From Candidatus Omnitrophota bacterium (lineage in GTDB: Bacteria; Omnitrophota; Gorgyraeia; Zapsychrales; Fredricksoniimonadaceae), in assembly GCA_015233145.1 (NCBI GenBank), contig JADFYI010000003.1, forward strand, positions 1 to 39,420: a stretch of 39,420 nucleotides of DNA. The letters are read 5' to 3'. Shown here in pieces: positions 17,979 to 25,993 of this stretch (the stretch's first letter is position 1; the number at the start of each line of letters is the position of its first letter). The position numbers were made by a program, and so were the translations under genes. A model generated the notes under the pieces. The model saw only the letters and a program-made list of their open reading frames with translations. It searched no databases and was not told the origin of the DNA.

Positions 17979-18961
17979 AGAAGTTTGAGAATCATCCTCC
18001 GGTACATACCGCTATCCTTGAACGTTTTTATCGGCTTAAGTCGAGCAAACGCCTTGCGCATGCCTATCTTTTCATTGGCCCCAAAGGCATCGGAAAAAGC
18101 GAGACAGCCCTTGCCGTTGCTAGGCTCTTAAATTGCGAAAAAGAGACGCCTGTAGGCGAGGCCTGTGATTGCCCCAGCTGCAGGAAAATTGATTGCGGCA
18201 ATCATCCTGACATGTACCGCATCAAGCGCCCTGAGGATAAATCCACGATTCCGGTGGAGCTTTTTCGGGACGTGATTGAACGCCTTCAGCTTCGCCCCAT
18301 AGAAGCGCGTGTCAGGGTGTGCCTGGTTGAAGATGTTGATGAAGTGCGGGCCGAGGCCGGCAATGTGTTTTTAAAAACTTTGGAGGAACCCAGGGCGGAC
18401 ACGCTGTTAATTCTTACGACATCTGTGCCGGAGGCAGTTTTAAAGACAGTGGTCTCAAGGTGCCACCAGGTCTTCTTTTTTCCTCTCTCGGACAGAGAGC
18501 TTGCCGATTGGCTTCAAATTGAGTATCATGAGTCTTCTTCGGAAGCTGGGGAAGCCGCAAAAGCTGTGATCCTGGCAAAGCTGTCTCGAGGGAGCCCGGG
18601 GCGCGCGAAGGATTTGGGGCTCGAGTTTTTGCAGGAAAAAAACGAGATTATTGATTGTTTTATCTTGAGCCCGCGCCTGGAGGATGCTTTTTTAAAGAGT
18701 TACACTTCTGACAAGGAAACAGCCAGGAAATTTCTGGAAGTGCTTTTGACGTTTTTCAGGGATGTTGCGCTTGTCAAGCGCGGGCTAGGCGAGGCGGCGC
18801 TTATCCATGCGGACAGGGCGGGAGATTTGAAAAAGTTGGCCAGCCGCTATACAGAGGCGGATTTGGCTGGAATTGTGGCTGAGATTGTCTCAGCCATGCG
18901 GGGGATTAAAGAGAATATGAACGTCAAGGTGGCGGTAACGCTGCTTAAAGAAATGATATAA
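17975..18961 (+). CDS. holB: DNA polymerase III delta-prime subunit
   Basis: Delta-prime is a clamp-loader subunit that helps place the sliding clamp on DNA. The 328-residue protein has an AAA-like domain with P-loop GPKGIGKS (35-42), a zinc module with C54, C64, C66, C69 and C74 (CDCPSCRKIDCGNHPD), and the SRCH motif near 160, where DnaX family members have SRC. An HAYLF start block and LEEPRADTLLILTT support HolB. It begins with GTG at 17975 inside tmk's stop (GTGA overlap). DnaX itself would be longer and is not present here. Confidence 0.88.
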   Translation: MKKFENHPPVHTAILERFYRLKSSKRLAHAYLFIGPKGIGKSETALAVARLLNCEKETPVGEACDCPSCRKIDCGNHPDMYRIKRPEDKSTIPVELFRDVIERLQLRPIEARVRVCLVEDVDEVRAEAGNVFLKTLEEPRADTLLILTTSVPEAVLKTVVSRCHQVFFFPLSDRELADWLQIEYHESSSEAGEAAKAVILAKLSRGSPGRAKDLGLEFLQEKNEIIDCFILSPRLEDAFLKSYTSDKETARKFLEVLLTFFRDVALVKRGLGEAALIHADRAGDLKKLASRYTEADLAGIVAEIVSAMRGIKENMNVKVAVTLLKEMI

Positions 18962-18971
18962 GGGAGCTGTC

Positions 18972-19796
18972 ATGGGAAAATTAATTCAAGTCAACCTCGG
19001 AGAGCATCGGGGTTGCGGATATTTTGAAGCCAATAATATTGATGTGAAGCGCGGCGATTGCGTGATCCTTGAACTCGACCGTGCCACGGAATTCGGCCGG
19101 GTTGTTTCCACCGAGCTTTGCCGTTGCGATCAGGAAAAGCCGCCGGCCGCCTCAGGCAAGATTTTGCGAAAGGGTACGGACGGCGATGCCCGCCAGATGG
19201 ACAACAACCGCACAAAATCGTCGGATGCCTTAAACGTTTGTATTTCAAAAGTGACGGAACTTAACCTGGATATGAAGGTTTTAAAGGCCGAGTATTCTTT
19301 TGACTCCACAAAGATTATCTTTTATTTTACGGCGGAAGGCCGCGTGGATTTCAGGAATCTTGTCAAGGAACTGGCCCGCGTGTTTCGTGTCAGGATTGAG
19401 CTCAAGCAAATCGGTGTCCGTGACCGGGCCAAGATGATTGAAGGCTTTGGCGTTTGCGGGCAGCAGTTATGCTGTGCCTCTTTTATCAAGGATTTCAGCC
19501 AGTTATCCATCAAAATGGCCAAAGAGCAGGCATTGCCTTTAAATCCGTCGAAGATTTCAGGCGTCTGCGGCCGCATCAAGTGCTGCATGGCGTATGAACA
19601 TAACGTTTATAAGGAATTCAACCGCGGGTTACCCAAAATGGGAGCCAAGGTCCAGACAGCGGAAGGCAAGGGCAAGGTGATTAACCTTGATATTTTAAAG
19701 CGCCTGGTGCATGTGGATCTCGGCGATGGCAAGATCATCAAGATGACCGTGCCCAAGGATGAAAAAGTCACTTTGGCCAACCCCAAGCAAGATTAA
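18972..19796 (+). CDS. ricT: PSP1-domain protein RicT (YaaT)
   Basis: This 274-residue protein carries the PSP1 domain (about 90-180), with two cysteine clusters, CGQQLCC (162-168) and CGRIKCC (199-205). In Bacillus RicT the equivalent cysteines help bind 4Fe-4S clusters in a complex with RicA and RicF that modulates RNase Y. Neither partner is in this window, and in many bacteria RicT occurs alone. The order tmk-holB-ricT-metG matches Firmicutes. The product is cytoplasmic. Its TAA is followed by metG after only four bases. Confidence 0.9.
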   Translation: MGKLIQVNLGEHRGCGYFEANNIDVKRGDCVILELDRATEFGRVVSTELCRCDQEKPPAASGKILRKGTDGDARQMDNNRTKSSDALNVCISKVTELNLDMKVLKAEYSFDSTKIIFYFTAEGRVDFRNLVKELARVFRVRIELKQIGVRDRAKMIEGFGVCGQQLCCASFIKDFSQLSIKMAKEQALPLNPSKISGVCGRIKCCMAYEHNVYKEFNRGLPKMGAKVQTAEGKGKVINLDILKRLVHVDLGDGKIIKMTVPKDEKVTLANPKQD

Positions 19797-19800
19797 AGGT

Positions 19801-21306
19801 ATGCCTGACAAGTTTTACGTTACAACGCCGATTTATTACGTTAATGACAAGCCGCACATCGGCCATGCCTATACCACGATCCTGGCGGATGTTTTATCGC
19901 GTTTTCACCGTGAATTGGGCGATCGCGTGTTTTTTTTGACCGGCCTGGACGAGCATGGCCAAAAGGTTCAGCAGGCCGCTGAGAAACGTGGGCTTTCCCC
20001 CCAGGACCACTGCAATGATTTAGCTCCGCGTTTTACAGACCTTTGGAAAAAACTTGAAATCAGCAACGACGATTTTATCCGCACCACGGAAGAACGCCAT
20101 AAGAAAATAGTCCAGGCGGTCCTGCAAAAGGTTTACGATAGCGGCGATATTTACCAGAAAGAATACGAAGGCCTTTACTCTGTCTCTGAGGAGCGGTTTA
20201 TTACGGAAAAAGAAGCCGAGTCCGGCCAGTTCCGTGAAATAAAAAAGATTCAGGAGAAAAACTGGTTTTTTAAGATGAGCAAATATCAGGACAGGCTCAT
20301 CCGCTACATTGAGGAGCATGAGGGCTTTATCCGCCCTGAATCCAGGAAAAATGAAATGCTCGGGTTTTTGCGCCAGCCTTTGGCTGACCTTTGCATTTCG
20401 CGGCCCAAAACACGGCTGAGCTGGGGCATTGAAATTCCTTTTGACCGCGATTATGTCACTTATGTCTGGTTTGACGCCCTGATTAACTATATTACTGCAC
20501 CGGGTTATTTATCGGATGATAAGAAGTTTAAAACCTGGTGGCCGGCGTCCGTGCATCTTATTGGCAAGGATATCCTGACCACGCACTCCATTTACTGGAC
20601 TACCATGCTTTTTTCTCTTGAGCTTCCTTTGCCGGAAACAATTTTTGCCCATGGCTGGTGGCTGGTGGGAGAAAGCAAGATGTCGAAGTCTTTGGGGAAT
20701 GTGATTAACCCGCTTGATTTAATCGAACAGCACGGTGTGGATGCTGTGCGGTATTACCTTATGAGCGAGATGATATTAGGCCAGGACTCCAACTTTACGC
20801 TGGAGAACTTTATCAAGCGTTACAACAGCGACCTGGCCAATGATTTTGGGAACCTTCTCAACCGTGTTTCCGGCCTTATTGGAAAATATTTTGAAAGTGT
20901 TGTGCCGGAGGCTGGAACGCCGACTCCTGCTGATGAAATGATTATTGCGCAGGGCCGTGCCCTGGGAGAGAAGGTCCAGTCTCTTTTAAAAAATTACAAA
21001 GTTGATGCCGCGATTAATGAAATCATGAACCTTATCCGCGCGGTCAACAAATATATGGAAGTTCAGGCGCCCTGGAAACTGGCCAAAACGGATTTGCCTT
21101 CTGCCGGACGCGTGCTTTATACCGCCACCGAAGCGCTTCGTCTTTCCGCTGTGCTTTTGCGTGCTGTCATGCCTGAAAAAGCCCAACGAGTTTTAGAGAT
21201 CCTTGGCGCCCAGAATTCCGGTTTAAATTGGGGCGGCTTAAAGAGCGGCACCAAGCTTGAAGCACATCCGCCGCTTTTCCCGCGCATTGAGATAGAAAAG
21301 TCGTAA
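19801..21306 (+). CDS. metG: Methionyl-tRNA synthetase (compact form)
   Basis: This class I synthetase charges tRNA-Met. The 501-residue protein begins FYVTTPIYYVNDKPHIGH with HIGH at 19-22 and has KMSKS at 293-297, then an anticodon-binding helical domain (NSDLANDFGNLLNR onward). The connective insert reads YSVSEERFITEKE and lacks the zinc-knuckle cysteines of many MetRS. There is also no C-terminal Trbp111-like tRNA-binding domain, so this is a short type. The ATG at 19801 is chosen because it gives the standard start; a frame from 19759 would overlap ricT's end. Confidence 0.95.
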   Translation: MPDKFYVTTPIYYVNDKPHIGHAYTTILADVLSRFHRELGDRVFFLTGLDEHGQKVQQAAEKRGLSPQDHCNDLAPRFTDLWKKLEISNDDFIRTTEERHKKIVQAVLQKVYDSGDIYQKEYEGLYSVSEERFITEKEAESGQFREIKKIQEKNWFFKMSKYQDRLIRYIEEHEGFIRPESRKNEMLGFLRQPLADLCISRPKTRLSWGIEIPFDRDYVTYVWFDALINYITAPGYLSDDKKFKTWWPASVHLIGKDILTTHSIYWTTMLFSLELPLPETIFAHGWWLVGESKMSKSLGNVINPLDLIEQHGVDAVRYYLMSEMILGQDSNFTLENFIKRYNSDLANDFGNLLNRVSGLIGKYFESVVPEAGTPTPADEMIIAQGRALGEKVQSLLKNYKVDAAINEIMNLIRAVNKYMEVQAPWKLAKTDLPSAGRVLYTATEALRLSAVLLRAVMPEKAQRVLEILGAQNSGLNWGGLKSGTKLEAHPPLFPRIEIEKS

Positions 21307-21322
21307 ATAGTTAGTGTATAGA

Positions 21323-21435
21323 GGCAGATCCTGCAGAATGTGTCCGATGCGAGAGCGTTACGGCTCTTTTCTAATAAGATAATTTTTTTGTAAAGCCTTC
21401 ACGATTCGCATCAGACACATTCTTCCGGCTCTGCC
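21323..21435. repeat. Inverted repeat with 30-base arms between metG and mtnA
   Basis: The arms 21323-21352 and 21406-21435 are reverse complements at 26 of 30 positions, sharing the core AGAATGTGTC-GATGCGA and the outer GGCAGA/TCTGCC. The 53-base loop contains a smaller hairpin (separate entry). It fills much of the 172-base gap after metG; no open frame is present. It could be a palindromic repeat element or a structured 3' RNA end. The mismatches are not G-U pairs. Confidence 0.75.
21351..21370 (+). terminator. Candidate intrinsic terminator after metG
   Basis: AGAGC (21352-21356) pairs with GCTCT (21363-21367) around a six-base loop and is followed by TTT. A further G-T pair extends the stem. 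The stem is short for a terminator, but it stands 46 bases after metG's stop inside the loop of the larger inverted repeat. Confidence 0.4.
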
Positions 21436-21478
21436 ATCCAGAGGAATCAACATAATTTAAAGTTTTTGAAAGGGCCCC

Positions 21479-22525
21479 ATGGCTGTTCAAACCATTCGTT
21501 GGACAGGAAATGCTGTCCGTATTATCGACCAAACCCGTCTACCTAATAAACTGGTTTACATCAATTGCCGTGACGTTGATACGCTCTGGCATGCCATTAA
21601 AGAGCTCAAAGTCCGCGGCGCTCCGGCGCTTGGTGTTGCCGCGGCTTACGGCGTTCTTTTGGGGCTTAAAGATTTTAAGGGCAGTTCAAGCGCCCAGTTG
21701 GTGGGCCGCGTTTGTGAAGTGTGTGATTACATCGGGAAATCCCGCCCCACGGCAGTCAATCTTTTTAATTCTTTAAGCCAAATGCAGGCCCTGGCGCTTA
21801 ATAATGTGGATAAACCCGTGGCTATTTTGAAAGCTGTGTTGTGGGCCGAGGCCAATGCGATTTACGAGGAAGACCGCGCTGTTTGCCGCGCCATGGGAAA
21901 GCATGGCGCCACTCTTATAAAAAACGGCATGACTGTGATGACAGTGTGCAATGCCGGCGGACTCGCCACAGCAGATTATGGCACAGCCTTGGGCGTCATG
22001 TATGCGGCGAAAGAAGCGGGAAAGAAATTTAAAGTTTATGCCCTTGAAACCCGGCCGCTTTTGCAGGGAGCGAGGCTTACGGCTTGGGAACTTATGAAAA
22101 ACAAGATTGATGTTACGCTTATTTGCGACAACATGGCCGCGACAGTCATGAAAACCAAAGGCGTTGATATTATTTTTACCGGAGCTGACCGCATTGCTTC
22201 TAACGGGGATGCGGCCAATAAAATCGGGACATATATGCTCGCGGTGCTCGCCCAACATCATGGCGTGCCGTTTTATGTCGTGGCGCCGAAAACCACTTTT
22301 GATTTGAAGATCAAAACAGGCAAGGAAATTCCTATTGAAGAACGAAAGCCTGAAGAGGTCACTTCCTTTGGCCTTCGCCCGACAGCCCCTAAAGGCGTTA
22401 AAGTTTTTAATCCGGCCTTTGACGTGACCCCGAGTGGCCTTATGAGCGGCATTGTGACAGAGTACGGGATTATTCGTGCGCCGTATGTTAAAAATATTCA
22501 TAAGGTGCTGCTGTATGATGCGTGA
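21479..22525 (+). CDS. mtnA: S-methyl-5-thioribose-1-phosphate isomerase
   Basis: MtnA converts methylthioribose 1-phosphate to the ribulose form in methionine salvage. The 348-residue protein has the eIF2B-like fold, with the catalytic cysteine C157 in CNAGGLAT and aspartate D237 in GADRIASNGDAANKIGT. These residues and the RPLLQGARLTAWEL block favour MtnA over translation factor eIF2B or ribose-1,5-bisphosphate isomerase. AAAGGG precedes the ATG by four bases. No other salvage genes lie nearby. Inverted repeats lie on both sides, and the downstream one includes the last three codons and the TGA. Confidence 0.93.
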   Translation: MAVQTIRWTGNAVRIIDQTRLPNKLVYINCRDVDTLWHAIKELKVRGAPALGVAAAYGVLLGLKDFKGSSSAQLVGRVCEVCDYIGKSRPTAVNLFNSLSQMQALALNNVDKPVAILKAVLWAEANAIYEEDRAVCRAMGKHGATLIKNGMTVMTVCNAGGLATADYGTALGVMYAAKEAGKKFKVYALETRPLLQGARLTAWELMKNKIDVTLICDNMAATVMKTKGVDIIFTGADRIASNGDAANKIGTYMLAVLAQHHGVPFYVVAPKTTFDLKIKTGKEIPIEERKPEEVTSFGLRPTAPKGVKVFNPAFDVTPSGLMSGIVTEYGIIRAPYVKNIHKVLLYDA

Positions 22526-22694
22526 TGTTGATGACTGGAATTTTTTGAGCGGTGTCGGTCGAGCGAGCGGGCACGGTTTCGGCGTCATGAAGTGACGCCG
22601 AAGAGCGAGCGAGACCGTCAAGTGCAGGCTGCCTCGCTGGGGCGGCCAAACGTCCGCGAAAAAAATGTAAGGAATCAACGAATCACGCATCATA
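22514..22694. repeat. Palindromic element overlapping the mtnA stop codon
   Basis: The ends are a perfect 13-base inverted repeat (22514-22526 and 22682-22694, TATGATGCGTGAT), continued inward by imperfect matches (GTTGAT and an ATTTTTT run on each side). The centre holds a perfect 10-base stem, TTCGGCGTCA (22578-22587) with TGACGCCGAA (22593-22602), around a five-base loop, flanked by GAGCGAGC repeats on both sides. The left end lies in mtnA and supplies its last codons. No open frame is credible within it. The whole resembles a palindromic repeat insertion, but no second copy occurs in this window. Confidence 0.7.
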
Positions 22695-22710
22695 AGAAGG
22701 CTCTAATTTT

Positions 22711-22739
22711 TTGATAAGAAAATTTTTTGGAACATTTTA
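22711..22739 (+). promoter_or_regulatory. Weak candidate promoter before thiL
   Basis: TTGATA at 22711-22716 is a good -35 match. The only -10 candidate at a suitable spacing is the poor CATTTTA (22733-22739). The region 22695-22752 between the palindromic element and thiL is otherwise A/T-rich and has no open frame. Confidence 0.25.
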
Positions 22740-22752
22740 GGTTTAAGTAGCT

Positions 22753-23661
22753 ATGAACCAACTTGCTAAATTAGGCGAATTTGGCCTTATTGACCGTTTA
22801 AAGCGTTTTCAAAACCTTTCCCTGCGTGTCGTTAAAGGCATGGGTGATGATGCGGCGGTCCTTTCTTTGGATTCAAAACATTATCAGCTTTTCACAACCG
22901 ACATGATTGTCGAAGGCGTTCATTTTTTGAAAGGCGAACGTGCCTTTGATGTGGGGCATAAGGCCTTGGCCTGCAATATCAGCGATATTGCGGCCATGGG
23001 CGGGTGGGCCACGTTTGCGGTGGTGTCTTTGGGGCTGCCTTCGGGAACACCTGTTCAATATGTTGAGAAAATTTACGCGGGGATGGCGGCCTTGGCCAAA
23101 AAGTTTCATGTGAGTATTGTGGGCGGGGACACTGTTAAGGCGGATAAGCTCACGATTAATATCGCGCTTTTAGGCGAGGTGGAAAAGAAAAATCTTGTGA
23201 CACGCGACGGCGCAAAGCCTGGAGACGTGATTTTTGTGACAGGCAGGCTTGGGGGGTCTTTTAAGAGCCGCAAACATTTGACGTTTCTCCCGCGCGTGGC
23301 TGAGGCGCGTTTTTTGGTTGAGGCGTTTAAGCCTCATGCCATGATGGATATTTCCGACGGCCTGCTGGGAGACCTGGGGCATATCCTTAAAGCCAGCCGG
23401 GCAGGCGCGGTTTTGGAAGAGAAATTGATTCCCTGTGCCAAAGGGGCGTCCTTAACCGAGGCGCTTTCGCAAGGCGAAGATTTTGAGCTCCTCTTTACCT
23501 GTTCTTCCGTAAAGGCCAGTAAACTGCTAGAATATACTACCAAACACAAAGCTTTTCCTTTTTACAAGGTCGGCCGCATTATCGCACAGCCGAACAAGTT
23601 GTTTTTAGAGGGCAAGAACGGTTTGCGTTTGGTCAAGCCCAGGTCGTTTACGCACTTTTAA
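22753..23661 (+). CDS. thiL: Thiamine-monophosphate kinase
   Basis: ThiL phosphorylates thiamine monophosphate to the active diphosphate. The 302-residue protein has the AIR-synthase-like fold with GMGDDAAVL (about 36-44), the TTDMIVEGVHF block with its metal-binding aspartates, NISDIAAMGG, and GGDTVKADK. The C-terminal SQGEDFELLFT motif is standard for ThiL. The family usually runs about 310-330 residues, so this is slightly short but complete. No TPP riboswitch was recognised upstream. In Firmicutes thiL precedes tsaE and tsaB as here, but without an intervening gene. Confidence 0.93.
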   Translation: MNQLAKLGEFGLIDRLKRFQNLSLRVVKGMGDDAAVLSLDSKHYQLFTTDMIVEGVHFLKGERAFDVGHKALACNISDIAAMGGWATFAVVSLGLPSGTPVQYVEKIYAGMAALAKKFHVSIVGGDTVKADKLTINIALLGEVEKKNLVTRDGAKPGDVIFVTGRLGGSFKSRKHLTFLPRVAEARFLVEAFKPHAMMDISDGLLGDLGHILKASRAGAVLEEKLIPCAKGASLTEALSQGEDFELLFTCSSVKASKLLEYTTKHKAFPFYKVGRIIAQPNKLFLEGKNGLRLVKPRSFTHF

Positions 23662-23670
23662 CGTATTTTG

Positions 23671-23709
23671 TGTCATCAGGAAGGCCCATTTTCTGATGTC
23701 ATTTATTTT
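23671..23709 (+). terminator. Candidate terminator hairpin after thiL
   Basis: TGTCATCAG (23671-23679) and CTGATGTCA (23693-23701) form a nine-base stem with one mismatch and a 13-base loop, followed by TTTATTTT. It lies in the 64-base gap between thiL and the second DUF1016 gene. Confidence 0.4.
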
Positions 23710-23725
23710 GATAAAAGGCTGAACT

Positions 23726-24802
23726 ATGAAATCTGATTTGATTGTTGATAAAGAATATAAAAACTGGCTTGTCGATATTAAAGCGAGAGTCCGCACTGCG
23801 CAGATTAAGGCTGCGTTGAGCGTTAATACGGAGTTACTTACGCTGTATTGGAGCATAGGTACAGAGATTATTGCCAAACAGAAGAAAGCCAAGTGGGGAG
23901 ATGGCTTAATCGACCAGCTAAGTAAGGATTTATCGGTTGAATTTCCGGATATGAAGGGGTTTTCGCGTAGAAACCTGATGTATATTCAAGAATGGGCTCT
24001 TTTTTATAGTCAAAGCAAGGTGAATACAAGTCAAGAAACGGGTGGGCAGTTTGTGCAACAAGTTGTTGCACAAATTATTCAAATTCCCTGGGGGCATAAT
24101 ATTGCAATTATTTCAAAATGCCAAAATATTGAAGAGGCTTTCTTTTATATTCAGAATATTTTGAATCATGGTTGGAGCCGAAGCATTCTTGTTCATCAAA
24201 TAGAAAGCGGCCTTTATAAACGTGAAGGCAAGGCGGTTACCAATTTTCCTCTGACACTTCCCAAGCCGCAGTCCGATCTTGCGCATCAATCGTTAAAAGA
24301 TCCATATGTTTTTGATTTTTTAAGCATGTCTGCGGATCACAATGAACGAGACCTTGAAAAGAATCTTACAGATCATCTAAAAAATTTTCTTTTGGAATTA
24401 GGCGCTGGGTTTGCCTTTATCGGAAGGCAGGTGCCCGTTCAAGTCGGTGAGAGAGAATTTTTTATTGACCTTCTTTTTTATCATACCCGTCTGCATTGTT
24501 ATGTGGTCATAGAACTTAAAACAGCAGACTTTGAGCCGGAGTATGCGGGCAAGCTGAATTTTTATATTAAAGCTGTCGACAGTCAATTGCGCAAAGAGGG
24601 TGATCAGCCAACCATCGGGATTTTGTTATGTAAAAACAGGGATAAAATGGTCGCGGAGTATGCGTTGAGTGATATTCATAAGCCCATAGGCGTTTCAGAA
24701 TATAAATTAACTCATGCTTTGCCAAAGACCCTGAAATCAAGCTTCCCGACGATTAAGGAAATTGAGAAAGAGCTGGTAAGGCTCTGTCAAAGAAAGGGAT
24801 AG
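23726..24802 (+). CDS. YhcG-type PDDEXK nuclease, DUF1016 family (copy 2)
   Basis: This 358-residue protein has the same two-domain plan as the gene at 69-1100: an N-terminal DUF1016 region (about 10-165, with LYWSIG and FSRRN) and a C-terminal PDDEXK domain. The likely catalytic residues are D248 (FIDLLFY) and E263/K265 (IELK). The copies align throughout but differ at many positions, so they are old paralogs or separate acquisitions, not a recent duplication. A linker near 105-118 is unlike copy 1. It divides thiL from tsaE, genes that are adjacent in many bacteria. AAAGG stands seven bases before the ATG. The target and role are unknown. Confidence 0.88.
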   Translation: MKSDLIVDKEYKNWLVDIKARVRTAQIKAALSVNTELLTLYWSIGTEIIAKQKKAKWGDGLIDQLSKDLSVEFPDMKGFSRRNLMYIQEWALFYSQSKVNTSQETGGQFVQQVVAQIIQIPWGHNIAIISKCQNIEEAFFYIQNILNHGWSRSILVHQIESGLYKREGKAVTNFPLTLPKPQSDLAHQSLKDPYVFDFLSMSADHNERDLEKNLTDHLKNFLLELGAGFAFIGRQVPVQVGEREFFIDLLFYHTRLHCYVVIELKTADFEPEYAGKLNFYIKAVDSQLRKEGDQPTIGILLCKNRDKMVAEYALSDIHKPIGVSEYKLTHALPKTLKSSFPTIKEIEKELVRLCQRKG

Positions 24803-24816
24803 ATGGCACGGGGATT

Positions 24817-25284
24817 ATGGAAGATGCCCATATCGTTTCCAATAGTTATTCTGAAACATTGACATTAGCTTCTAAGTTTTCAAAACTTTTAAAGAGGGGA
24901 GACATTGTTTGCCTTTTTGGCGATTTGGGAGCCGGAAAGACGGCCTTTGTCAAAGGCATTGCCAGAGGGCTGAAGATCAGGACTGATGCGGTTCACAGCC
25001 CGACCTTCACCTTGATGAATATTTACGAAGCCAGGATTCCGTTGTATCATTTTGATTTATACAGGATTTCCTCCTGCGATCTTTTTGATTTGGGGTATGA
25101 AGAATTTTTTTACGGAAAAGGGGTTTCTGCGGTTGAATGGTCGGAAAAACTGGGAACCCTTTTGCCTCGCGAGCACTGGAAAGTCGAGATGAAGCATTTG
25201 GGATCTGATAAAAGAGACATCCGTATCGGGTATCATGGCGCTGGTGCCGGGAAAAGGACCAAAAAATTGGACACCTTATCATGA
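24817..25284 (+). CDS. tsaE: t6A biosynthesis ATPase TsaE
   Basis: TsaE is the P-loop ATPase that works with TsaB and TsaD to add threonylcarbamoyl to A37 of ANN-decoding tRNAs. The 155-residue protein has Walker A GDLGAGKT (35-42), SPTFTLMNIYEA (61-72), the YHFDLYRI motif, and an AVEWSEKL block near the end, all diagnostic. A basic tail of about 20 residues follows the usual end. Its TGA overlaps tsaB's ATG, so the two partners are translationally coupled. Confidence 0.93.
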   Translation: MEDAHIVSNSYSETLTLASKFSKLLKRGDIVCLFGDLGAGKTAFVKGIARGLKIRTDAVHSPTFTLMNIYEARIPLYHFDLYRISSCDLFDLGYEEFFYGKGVSAVEWSEKLGTLLPREHWKVEMKHLGSDKRDIRIGYHGAGAGKRTKKLDTLS

Positions 25285-25979
25285 AGATACTTGCCGTTGA
25301 CACCTCCACAAAACATTTAAGCCTTGCCTTGACCGATGACAATAAGTCGCTAGCCGTCATGAACCTTCGCCCCAAGAAAGACCTGTCCTTGTCGATTACC
25401 CTTGATATCGAGCGGCTTTTTAAGAAAGCCAATGTGTTTTTAAAAGATATTGACGGGTTTGTTATCGGCCAGGGGCCTGGCTCTTTTACGAGTTTACGCG
25501 TCGGATTTTCCATGATGAAGGCCTTTATTATGGTGACAGAGAAACCCGTGGTGGGGGTTCCCAGCCTGGACGCCATTGCCATGAATGTCAGAAGCAAAAA
25601 AAACGCCCGTATCTGTGTGATTGTGGATGCGCGCCGCAATCTTCTTTACAGCTGCCTTTATGAAAAAAAAGACACAGAGCTCACGCGCTGGTCAGAATAT
25701 CTTTTAAAGCCGCTCGCGGATATTTTTCATGCTCTTGAAGGGGAAATTATTTTTACCGGCGATGGGGTTTCACTTTATCGGGATGTGATTATCGAAACAT
25801 CAAAAGCTTCGAATGGCCGCTTTACAGCGTTTTTTGAAAACGAGAAACACTGGCTGCCTCAGGCCAGGGAATTGGCGCATCTGGGGGCCAGGCGGTTGTT
25901 AAAGGGTGATTTTGACAAGATTGAAACACTGGCACCAATGTATTTGTATCCCGAGGATTGTCAAATCAGTAAGAAGTAA
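25281..25979 (+). CDS. tsaB: t6A biosynthesis protein TsaB
   Basis: TsaB is a non-catalytic ASKHA-fold partner that dimerises with TsaD for tRNA t6A synthesis. The 232-residue protein begins KILAVDTSTKHLSLAL and contains the family motif GQGPGSFTSLRVG, followed by GVPSLDAIA. The C-terminal half is less conserved, as is normal. The ATGA overlap with tsaE supports the pairing. RimI and TsaD, often next in line, are absent; alr follows after 14 bases. Confidence 0.9.
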   Translation: MKILAVDTSTKHLSLALTDDNKSLAVMNLRPKKDLSLSITLDIERLFKKANVFLKDIDGFVIGQGPGSFTSLRVGFSMMKAFIMVTEKPVVGVPSLDAIAMNVRSKKNARICVIVDARRNLLYSCLYEKKDTELTRWSEYLLKPLADIFHALEGEIIFTGDGVSLYRDVIIETSKASNGRFTAFFENEKHWLPQARELAHLGARRLLKGDFDKIETLAPMYLYPEDCQISKK

Positions 25980-25993
25980 AAAATAAGGCTTTT

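Noticed and set aside
21773-22693. 306-codon open frame on the minus strand
   Set aside because: It covers mtnA in antisense and runs through the palindromic element; composition and lack of motifs mark it as a shadow.
22526-22752. TPP riboswitch before thiL
   Set aside because: The region is structured, but the conserved CUGAGA and related TPP-aptamer motifs are not present, and the structure is explained by the inverted repeat.
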